A stretch of 64,000 nt of DNA from Toxorhynchites rutilus septentrionalis (Eukaryota; Arthropoda; Insecta; Diptera; Culicidae): NCBI RefSeq assembly GCF_029784135.1, contig NC_073745.1, positions 47,492,116 to 47,556,115 on the forward strand. The letters are read 5' to 3'. Within the stretch, counting starts at the first letter, position 1, and each line of letters starts with the position of its first letter. Of this stretch, positions 55,719 through 64,000 are shown one piece after another. Both the position numbers and the translations under genes were made by a program. The notes beneath the pieces are model-generated. The model was not told where the DNA came from and made no database searches. It saw nothing but the letters and a program-made list of their open reading frames with translations.

Positions 55719-58700
55719 TTTGAATAGAGAGGTCGGAGATATCACTGTTTTACAGTGGAATTGTCGTAGTCTTATCCCTAAATTGGATGCATTCAAATTT
55801 TTAATTCATAAGTTCAATTGTGATGTTTTTGCTCTGTCCGAAACTTGGCTTTCTTCGCGAGATGATCTCTCTTTCCACGATTTTAATATTATACGCTTGG
55901 ACCGTGATGACAGATACGGAGGGGTGCTATTGGGGATCAATAAGTGCCACTCATTTTTCCGAATTGACCTTCCACCTATTGGAGGGATCGAAGCTGTTGC
56001 TTGTCATGCAAACATTAAAGGCAAAGACCTCTGTATTGTCAGCTTGTATTGGCCTCCGAGAGCTGCGGTTAGCCGCAAACAACTTGTTGACATGTGCTCA
56101 CTCCTTCCTGAGCCACGATTGATCTTGGGAGACTTCAACTCTCACGGAACTGCCTGGGGGGAACAGTACGACGACAATCGTTCATCGTTGATATATGACC
56201 TTTGTAACAGCTTCAATATGACCGTTTTGAATACTGGGGAAACAACACGTGTTCCTAAACCTCCTGCTAACCCAAGTGCTCTTGACCTCTCGCTTTGCTC
56301 GAATTCACTATCGTTAGATTGCAAGTGGAATGTAATCCAGGACCCCAACGGTAGTGATCACTTGCCAATCAAAATTTCCATCACCATTGGGTCGAATTCT
56401 TCTGAATCTATAAACATGGCATATGACCTCACAAGACACATTGACTGGAAAAAATATGCGGACGCGATTACTCTAGCCATCAATTCCAGAGATGGTTTAC
56501 CTCCATTGGAGGAGTATAACTTCCTTTCTCGTTTGATCCATGACAGCGCGGTTCGCGCTCAAACGAAACCCATCCCAGGTTCCACCATTCACCGAAGGCC
56601 TCCCAATCCATGGTGGGATAGCCAATGTTCAAAGCTTTATGTAGAAAAATCGAATGCATTTAAAGCTTTTCGGAAACGAGGAACCATTGACAATTTTCAA
56701 ACGTATTTAGACCTTGAAAATCAATTTAAAAACTTGATCAAAGGTAAAAAACGTGCTTATTGGCGAAATTTCGTGGGAGGTTTGTCACGAGAAACGTCAA
56801 TGAAAAAATTATGGAAAGTGGCTCGAAACATGAGAAATCGCTCTTCATCGAATGAAAGCGAGGAACATTCACATCGATGGATTTTTAATTTTGCGCGAAA
56901 GGTTTGTCCCGATTTCGCTCCCGTGCAAAGAATTGTTCGAGATATACCACAAGATAGGTGCGATCTTGATTCCGAGTTTTCGATGGTAGAATTCTCTCTT
57001 GCTCTCCTTTCAAGTAACAATTCGGCTCCAGGATCGGATAGAATTAGGTTCAACTTGTTAAAAAACCTCCCCGATGTGGCCAAACATCGCTTGTTGAATT
57101 TATTCAATAAGTTTCTGGAGCATAATGTTGTTCCGGATGATTGGAGACAAGTACGAGTTATAGCTATTCAAAAACCCGGAAAACCCGCGTCCGACTTCAA
57201 TTCGTACCGCCCAATAGCAATGCTGTCTTGTATACGGAAATTGTTGGAGAAAATGATCTTGTTTCGCCTTGATCGTTGGGTTGAAACGAATGCCTTACTC
57301 TCAGATACACAATATGGGTTCCGCAGGGGCAAGGGGACGAATGATTGTCTTGCGTTGCTTTCTTCAGAAATTCAAATGGCTTACGCCGAAAAAAAACAAA
57401 TGGCTTCAGTATTCTTGGACATAAAGGGGGCCTTTGATTCTGTTTCAATAGAGGTTTTGTCAGACAAATTACACTCTCGGGGTCTGCCGCCTCTATTGAA
57501 TAATATGTTATATAACTTGCTTTGTGAGAAACATTTGAACTTTTCTCACGGAGATTCGGCAGTAAGTCGGTTCTCTTACATGGGCCTCCCCCAGGGCTCA
57601 TGTTTAAGCCCCCTTTTGTACAACTTCTATGTAAGCGACATCGACAATTGCCTTACACAAAATTGCAGCCTAAGACAACTTGCAGATGATGGAGTGGTGT
57701 CTGTCGTAGGATCAAACGAATCCGACCTGCAAGGACCCTTACAAGATACTTTGAACAATTTTTCAACCTGGGCCATTGGGCTAGGGATCGAATTCTCCAC
57801 GGAGAAAACAGAGATGGTGGTTTTTTCTAGGAAGCATAGACCAGCAAAACCAAAGCTTCAACTTTTGGGTAAACCGATCACTCATGCTATGTCATTCAAG
57901 TATCTTGGGGTCTGGTTCGACTCCAAATGTACTTGGGGGGTCCATATGAGGTATCTGAGTAAAAAATGTCAACAAAGAATAAACTTTCTCCGTACAATTA
58001 CCGGCACCTGGTGGGGAGCCCATCCCGAAGATCTTATAATGTTGTATCGAACAACTATTCTCTCAGTGATGGAGTATGGCAGTTTCTGTTTTCAATCAGC
58101 TGCCAAAACACACCTCATTAAACTCGAGCGAATTCAGTATCTTTGTCTCCGTATTGCGTTGGGATGTATGCCCTCAACGCATACCATGAGTCTCGAGGTT
58201 TTGGCAGGCCTACTCCCACTAAAAGATCGCTTCAATTTATTATCTCTTCGGTTCCTCATCCGGTGTAAGGTTATGAACCCATTGGTGATCGGGAATTTTG
58301 AGCAGCTGATCGAGCTAAATTTTCACTCCGGATTCATGAGTTCATATCATGAATTCATCTCCATGCAGGTTGATCCTTCTTCGTATATTCCCAACCGTGT
58401 TTGTTTTCCTGACTACATCAATTCCTCTGTGCATTTTGATCTGTCCATGAAACAGGATATCCATGGATATTCAGATTATCAACGATCGAGGATCGCTCCA
58501 ACGATCTTCGATTCAAAGTATGGGGGTATCAATTGTGATAATATGTACTTTACTGATGGGTCCTCTATGAATGAGTCCACAGGATTTGGAGTGTTCAACG
58601 AAATTTTTAGCACCTCCCACAGTCTTCAGAATCCTTGCTCAGTGTATATTGCTGAATTGGCAGCGATATACTGGGCGCTGGACAGCGTCGCCTCACGACC

Positions 58701-59394
58701 TGTTGAACACTATTACATTGTAACGGATAGTCTTAGCTCTGTCGAAGCTATCCGTTCAGTGAGGCCGGAAAAGCACTCGCCGTACTTCCTTGAGAGAATA
58801 CGAGAAATTTTGAGTGCTTTATCCAGACGCTGTTATGTCATTACCTTTGTCTGGGTCCCTTCACATTGCTCAATTCCGGGTAATGAGAGGGCTGACTCAT
58901 TAGCAAAGGTAGGTGCGATTGAAGGCGACATTTACCAGCGTCAAATCGCCTTCAATGAATTTTTTTCTTTAGTCCGTAAAAATACCATCGCTAACTGGCA
59001 ACGCAAATGGAACGAAGATGAATTGGGCCGGTGGTTTCACTCGATTATCCCTAAGGTTAGCCTCAAACCGTGGTTCAAAAGTCTGGACTTGAGTCGGGAC
59101 TTTATTCGCACCTTCTCCCGACTCATGTCCAATCACTGTTCGTTAGATGCGCTTCTCTTTCGTTTCAATCTTTCCAGCAACAATCTCTGCGTCTGTGGTC
59201 AAGGTTATCACGACATCGAGCATGTTGTTTGGTCGTGCGAGATGTATCTTGTCGCCAGATCGAATTTAGAAAACTCCCTTCGGGCCCGAGGAAGACAGCC
59301 CAATGTGCCGGTGAGAGATGTGTTGGCTCGGTTAGACCTTGATTACATGACCCAAATATATGTTTTCCTTAAAGCTATCGATCTTCGTGTGTGA
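55711..59394 (+). CDS. ORF2 polyprotein of I-like copy 2: endonuclease, reverse transcriptase, RNase H
   Basis: 1227 residues from the ATG at 55711, which lies inside the ORF1 stop region. Upstream in-frame codons lack an ATG, so this start is preferred over a TTG at 55708. Domains in order: apurinic-type endonuclease (N17, E44, GDFN at 140-143, SDH at 215-217), which nicks target DNA; reverse transcriptase (R500 in YRPIAML, D570 in FLDIKGAFD, LPQGS from 626, catalytic ADD with D659/D660); RNase H with all four acidic residues (D949 in TDGSS, E982 in AELAAI, D1006 in TDSLSS, D1062 in ERADSLA); and a C-terminal Cys-His motif (C1160, C1162, H, H, C1176). All motifs are intact. The product acts with ORF1 protein and element RNA in target-primed reverse transcription. 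Confidence 0.95.
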   Translation: MSNLNREVGDITVLQWNCRSLIPKLDAFKFLIHKFNCDVFALSETWLSSRDDLSFHDFNIIRLDRDDRYGGVLLGINKCHSFFRIDLPPIGGIEAVACHANIKGKDLCIVSLYWPPRAAVSRKQLVDMCSLLPEPRLILGDFNSHGTAWGEQYDDNRSSLIYDLCNSFNMTVLNTGETTRVPKPPANPSALDLSLCSNSLSLDCKWNVIQDPNGSDHLPIKISITIGSNSSESINMAYDLTRHIDWKKYADAITLAINSRDGLPPLEEYNFLSRLIHDSAVRAQTKPIPGSTIHRRPPNPWWDSQCSKLYVEKSNAFKAFRKRGTIDNFQTYLDLENQFKNLIKGKKRAYWRNFVGGLSRETSMKKLWKVARNMRNRSSSNESEEHSHRWIFNFARKVCPDFAPVQRIVRDIPQDRCDLDSEFSMVEFSLALLSSNNSAPGSDRIRFNLLKNLPDVAKHRLLNLFNKFLEHNVVPDDWRQVRVIAIQKPGKPASDFNSYRPIAMLSCIRKLLEKMILFRLDRWVETNALLSDTQYGFRRGKGTNDCLALLSSEIQMAYAEKKQMASVFLDIKGAFDSVSIEVLSDKLHSRGLPPLLNNMLYNLLCEKHLNFSHGDSAVSRFSYMGLPQGSCLSPLLYNFYVSDIDNCLTQNCSLRQLADDGVVSVVGSNESDLQGPLQDTLNNFSTWAIGLGIEFSTEKTEMVVFSRKHRPAKPKLQLLGKPITHAMSFKYLGVWFDSKCTWGVHMRYLSKKCQQRINFLRTITGTWWGAHPEDLIMLYRTTILSVMEYGSFCFQSAAKTHLIKLERIQYLCLRIALGCMPSTHTMSLEVLAGLLPLKDRFNLLSLRFLIRCKVMNPLVIGNFEQLIELNFHSGFMSSYHEFISMQVDPSSYIPNRVCFPDYINSSVHFDLSMKQDIHGYSDYQRSRIAPTIFDSKYGGINCDNMYFTDGSSMNESTGFGVFNEIFSTSHSLQNPCSVYIAELAAIYWALDSVASRPVEHYYIVTDSLSSVEAIRSVRPEKHSPYFLERIREILSALSRRCYVITFVWVPSHCSIPGNERADSLAKVGAIEGDIYQRQIAFNEFFSLVRKNTIANWQRKWNEDELGRWFHSIIPKVSLKPWFKSLDLSRDFIRTFSRLMSNHCSLDALLFRFNLSSNNLCVCGQGYHDIEHVVWSCEMYLVARSNLENSLRARGRQPNVPVRDVLARLDLDYMTQIYVFLKAIDLRV

Positions 59395-59735
59395 TTGTAC
59401 CTATGTCCTTATACCCTCCTTTTCATCCATTGCGAGCGATTGGCCCCCATGGTATAAACAGTAAAATAAGTTGAAATGTAAATATACAATAGATTTAAGA
59501 ATCGAGTGTGATCATCAACATTGTAACAATTCCCTTATATCCCATCCCTTTCCTGAAAGATGTCACCCTCTAAACTCGAGTAAACCGCGAGTAATCGGTT
59601 TTCCACCTTACTAACCATAGTGTTAGGAAAATTATTTATGTATAGTTTTAAAACATATACTTAAGAATTCGGCTCCTTTAAACTAATGTAACTGAGCCTG
59701 TAAAAATAAACGATTTATATAAAAAAAAAAAAAAA
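59395..59735 (+). other. 3' untranslated region and poly(A) tail of I-like copy 2
   Basis: After the ORF2 stop, about 325 bases of untranslated sequence end AATAAACGATTTATAT and a run of about 15 A. AATAAA at 59705-59710 lies 10-15 bases before the tail and could be the polyadenylation signal. The classical I factor ends in TAA repeats, so a plain poly(A) end is worth noting for classification. Confidence 0.8.
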
Positions 59736-59746
59736 CAGGCAGTACA
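59734..59746. repeat. Target-site duplication of the I-like element, right
   Basis: AACAGGCAGTACA after the poly(A) tail, matching 53712-53724. The first one or two As may belong to the tail. Confidence 0.9.
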
Positions 59747-61890
59747 GATTATTATTAACCGTTGAGATTTACAAAGTCACTGTAAATATTTTATCAGTAG
59801 TTTGGCCCCATAATTCTTGCATCATACTAAAACTACATGAAATGTGTGATCGGAATCATGGTGTTGATTTAAAAAATCAACGCTGTAATATTTACATCGG
59901 TAACTTTTGCATGACAATAAAATAAACTGAATAACTTTTTTCCCTATTGCACAGCTAATAACTAACATGGCAATCATTGCTTTCGCTTATTGGTGGAATT
60001 GTCATACCTTTCCCAATAATTACAGCGGATGAGAGTACGAGAAAATCATGCTTAACCAGTATAATTTTTACAAAATGAATGCATTTTACAAAACCAGTAA
60101 CTGGAATGGAACAGGAACAGGAATTCGTATAAATCATCCTTGACATATGTGGGAAGGTTATGATAACATTGGTGAACCATTTGTGACACGATGCAATCTG
60201 TACCACGCGATTTCCGCACCATTGTGATCAAATTATTATTACTGCGATAATTCCGCGCTGAGCCACACACAACAAAAAAAAAAAAGAATGATAAATGAAG
60301 TTTATAATTCCATCGCATAATTGCGTTGTTAACCTAAACTGGAAACGTTGTAAATTCTGATTGAAAAATAGTCCATTTGTCCCGGCCCACTCCCACTGGA
60401 AGTTAGCCAAACAACGATAGACTGCTGCATTTGACGGACTAGCTTAGGCGCCACTCGTCATAAATTTCGTCAACCACCGTGAACCCCCCTCGGCGCAGTC
60501 CGACCGAAAGTGTGTCCTTCCTGAAGTCGTCGTATGCAAAACAAACAGACAAACAAATAATGTTCATCTTCGTCGGTTTGCTGTCAGCCGCAAATACTTA
60601 CTTCGGGTACCCGGGGCCAATCCACAGGGATTGTGGAATGTGGTCCAATTTATGGTTTCCTGTGTGTACTGAACTGTACCGTACTGCAACTTTGTGTGTG
60701 GGAGGATGCGAAAGGGAGAGAGATACAAAGATAAGAGATACCCTTTTTGTGGCATGGTCAAGCTGAAGCACACACAAATGGCACATCTCGTTTCAGATGC
60801 GGCTGGAGACCTATTCCTAGTATAATTAGATTCCGACTTTGAATTTTTCGATTTAATGCAAGCAAAACAAGATTTGCTGTTTGCTGTGTTCACAAAAAAC
60901 GTAGAATAAGATGTAAAGTGGTTCGAGTCGTCCCCGGGCTGGGCTGTTTCAATTTTCGACGGTCAGCTGGGGCTGTTCCAGCAAAACAGAGAACGAAAAA
61001 AGGGAAATTTAATTTTATAATATGCTAATGATTCCCTCCGGTGTCATTCATTTAGCGCCACCTTGCTGTGTGGCTGTGTGGGTGCGTATTAGCGGAATGA
61101 TAAAATGAGATATAGACCTCCTTCCACCGGCGACTGCCAGAGCCAAGGTCGAAGGACGAAAAATTAAGCATGACGTTCGCTCGTTCGTTATTCAGTCAGT
61201 CAAACATACGCGCCTGTGCTGTATTTTCGCTAGCGTTTATTAAATGTCTATTTAGCATATTTTCTCCTACCAGTTTCAAATTTATTGTCGGAGTCCGAGT
61301 TTTCGCAGCTCCAAAACTCGTGATGTTTGTTTATGTTTTCGCATGATTGACACAGGGTTGTATTATTTTCCGACTTTGCTGCACAACAATTGTGTTGTTA
61401 TATTTACATTTAGCAGATATCATTATGACAAACTCCCGTTTCATTCAGTTTGTGTCTTGTCCGCATTGCGGCTTGATTCGTCAGGGCTTGTGAATTTCAT
61501 CTGTGGATGTTACGACAGTTGAATATAGTTTAGTTTAATTGTTTTGTTGAACAGTTCCCTGCATGTTGATAGCTGAGGTTAAATTTCAATTATAATCTAA
61601 CTTCTTTGTCGAGAATTTACATTGAATAAATCGCAGAAGAGCAATTTCATTAATGATGAAAACATAAATTTCTGTTACATATGGAAATAACCATCAAAAT
61701 AAAACTATCTTCAAAACACAACAACTATTTCTCATAAGTTTTTTCATGCCCTTGTGAGATATTGTATTTCATAAAATGTTGAGACATTTATTATATTACC
61801 ATTTTGAGAAAAAACAAATTTTAATCAAGTTTTTTTTCATATTGTTTTATGAAAATTCATAAAATTTTCAAAACATCAAATAAGTTTTTT
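59747..61890. other. Unassigned non-coding stretch
   Basis: No recognisable gene. 60.4-61.3 kb is somewhat GC-richer and shows no internal repeat partners, so it may be single-copy DNA. Confidence 0.45.
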
Positions 61891-61896
61891 TCAATA

Positions 61897-61988
61897 CAGG
61901 GCGAACTCGATTATATACACCTTCCATTTTTCTTTCATTATATACAGTGAAGAGAAATTGGAGTGTGTATATAATCGAGTCCACCCTG
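61897..61988. mobile_element. Palindromic MITE (92 bp), TA-flanked
   Basis: CAGGGCGAACTCGATTATAT at the left and ATATAATCGAGTCCACCCTG at the right are inverted repeats, each next to TA (61895-61896, 61989-61990). Ends beginning CAGGG with a TA target fit a Tc1/mariner or pogo-type MITE. A related end lies at 52013. Confidence 0.75.
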
Positions 61989-61990
61989 TA

Positions 61991-63840
61991 TAAAAAAATA
62001 AACTTTTTTGATCTTTTGGAAATTTTTTTAAAAATTTTTTTTATTATTTTTTTCATTTAACACGTTCTCGCCGACGTGTCTTAGACTGTCTTATCGTTAT
62101 TGTGTTAGGTGTCATGACTCGTAGCATGAATCAACAAACGATTGCCATTCGGTGGAATGACTTCTACAAGAACATATTTGAACAAACGAAAGTGAATTAT
62201 TCTAAAAAACTTTCAATCGGAAAACATTAATTTCGAATTTATTTGACTCATAGATGATTTTGCGTTAAATTTCTCATGAACATAAGCCTCGTAAGCCAGT
62301 CCCAACTTTGTTTTCTATATTTTGTGTGTGTATGATTTTGTATGACCAATTTTAATTGTAACTGATTTTAATTTTTTTTTTCTAAAAATTTTAATTGGGA
62401 ATCCAGCATTCCCAATCCACATTCGACAAAGTTGATGGATATATTTTTAAAAGGAGCTGTCCAAATACCACGTGGACACAGAAAGTACGATTTCAAACTC
62501 TCCCTTCCACCCACCTTCCACTTTTGTATACTTTGATATCTCTCAATATTAATTGAATTCAACATAAACAAATAAATAAAGTTTTTAATCAAAAAAAGAA
62601 AGATGCTTACTTTGCTTGCTCATTATTCTCACGCTTATCGTAATATTTCTGTGAGAGAAAGATTGAACCGTGACTCACACATATTCAGCTACTTCTGCAA
62701 ATCATAATTTATAAACCTTTGATGCCCATGTCGTGACCTTAAAATCATTGTTCAGTTTAAAGAATTTTAACGTATAACCCTTCTTTGCATGATTTTTTCT
62801 TTCTTGGTGAAATAAATCGAAGTCCAGACAGGATCAGCTTAAAGTTAACTTTTACATTATATCATATTCCAGAATGGTTCGATATGGGTCGATAAAAAAA
62901 AAATTCGAAAAATTTCCAGAACACTCTGATAAAAGGTCGGAAAATTCGAAAAATTGAATACTCATATGTTCGAGAATTACATCATGATAAGCGTTTGTTA
63001 ATCCATTGGATATTTGTGCTAAGGAAATTGATCTTTGTTTGAAAGTGGAAATGGATTTTCAGGCGAAATTACGCACTCCTGCATCTTCCATATAAATTTT
63101 GCTAAGTGCCGAATCCGAAGAAGGAATGGTCTGATTTGAGCAGTTTTTATGTTTTTGTATTCGTCTCTGCCCATAAATCAGTGTTATGGTGAGAAAAAGT
63201 TTTGAAATTTTTTAAAAGCTTCGAGAGAAAGTTCGAAAAAAAAAATTCTTATATCCACAATGTTCCTCAATGACATTGTTGTTAGTCCAATTAGATTTCG
63301 AGTTTGCAGAATTAAGCTTCGAATGTAGAATGAAGTGATAATTATCTAAAATTATAAATGAAAATTTACTTTTCTGTATCAAACATGTATTCCAAATAAC
63401 GGAGAAATAATATGAAATATGCGGTCGACTCGAGTTTAGAAGGGTGACATTTTTTTTTTCAGGAAAAGGAGGGGATATGAGGATGTGTTGACAATGTTCA
63501 AACTCACACTCTCAATCACACTCAACACACTCAATTCTTAAACCTATCTTATGTCTAATATGTATTTGCATTTTATCTTATTCTTAAGAAGGGATCCGCA
63601 AATGGAAGGGCAAATGGAAAAATAAAGGAGACAATAAGGATATAAGGACAATCACACACGAAGATCGATAGCTGTAAGGAAAACATAATGAAACTTTTTA
63701 GTATGTACAAATATTTGGAATTACTGACAGGAGCCGATAAATAAGTGCTTGCACTGATTGCCGGACGATTCGCATTAAATGTCAATTTGGTTAGATTGTC
63801 AAATTAACTCTCAGCATTACGTATAACATGATTTTTTCCA
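61991..63840. other. Unassigned stretch with one element-end fragment
   Basis: 62451-62520 (AAGGAGCTGTCC, CCACGTGGACA, then a CTCCC-rich stretch) matches the left arm of the 47.3-kb inverted-repeat element. Otherwise AT-rich with no gene recognised. Confidence 0.5.
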
Positions 63841-63844
63841 TCTA

Positions 63845-64000
63845 GAGCACCACTGAAACACTGAACTTATTGAATATTCAAGAAGTTTTTCAGTATTTAC
63901 CGTTTTCACACCCGGTTTTGAATGCAATTCAAACCCGAAAACATTGCTCGAATTCACAAAAATTGTGATGGATCGAAAAAATGTCACCAATAAGTCATCC
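63845..64000 (+). repeat. Composite dispersed repeat R1, copy g (cut by right edge)
   Basis: CACTGAAACACTGAACTTAT, TTCAAGAAGTTTTTCAGTAT and AATGTCACCAATAAGTCATC follow the same order as 18640-18830. Confidence 0.6.

Larger units (their letters stand above)
53725..59735 (+). mobile_element. I-group non-LTR retrotransposon, copy 2, full length and open
   Basis: About 6.0 kb between two copies of ACAGGCAGTACA. It has a 440-bp 5' untranslated region with an internal promoter, ORF1 (517 aa), ORF2 (1227 aa), a ~320-bp 3' untranslated region and a ~15-base poly(A) tail. Three zinc knuckles in ORF1 and endonuclease-RT-RNase H in ORF2 place it in the I group (I, Loner or a relative such as mosquito MosquI); the exact family needs a database. 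No disabling mutation is visible. Together with the full 5' end this makes it a candidate active source element. Confidence 0.93.

Overview
The window looks like non-coding, transposon-rich DNA from a mosquito of the Aedes type. This rests on the mix of elements present: an I-group and a LOA-group non-LTR retrotransposon, both with RNase H; DD34D mariner and DD37E-like transposase relics; a tRNA-derived SINE resembling Feilai; a BEL/Pao integrase relic; and many short inverted-repeat elements in AT-rich DNA. I found no host protein-coding gene, no genuine tRNA or rRNA gene and no CRISPR. Almost every gene-like reading frame belongs to a mobile element. The one exception with a cellular origin is a dead histone H2A copy inside a dispersed repeat.

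Layout. 1-5182: a 5'-complete, mutated I-like element on the minus strand, cut by the left window edge and abutting, probably inserted into, an older mariner (5183-5770). 5.8-29 kb: repeat relics, including a second mariner pseudogene (8401-8943), a hAT-like MITE with an 8-bp target duplication (9820-10274), several SINEs, an irregular direct-repeat array (15.6-15.9 kb), a nested TA-flanked element (19695-20627) and a composite repeat carrying H2A-derived DNA (24.6-26.6 kb). 29-36 kb: mostly unassigned DNA, a long (TA)n tract and a pair of inverted CTAGCTGACC ends. 36-47 kb: two DD37E-like transposase relics, a MITE whose empty site is seen in a paralogous repeat, a 5'-truncated LOA-group element (39255-41446) and a SINE with a perfect 13-bp duplication. 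47-53 kb: a 1.1-kb long-inverted-repeat element, unassigned DNA and a BEL/Pao integrase fragment. 53725-59735: a full-length I-like element with both reading frames open, a poly(A) tail and a 12-13 bp target duplication. 59.7-64 kb: mostly unassigned DNA with a 92-bp palindromic MITE.

The strongest observations concern the two I-like copies. The right copy is structurally complete and could be a source element. Both copies keep an initiator at +1 and a DPE-type motif at exactly +28 although their 5' untranslated sequences have diverged. Their similarity rises sharply near the middle of ORF1, which suggests that a new 5' module was joined to a shared 3' module. All comparisons were made by eye; family names below group level are tentative.
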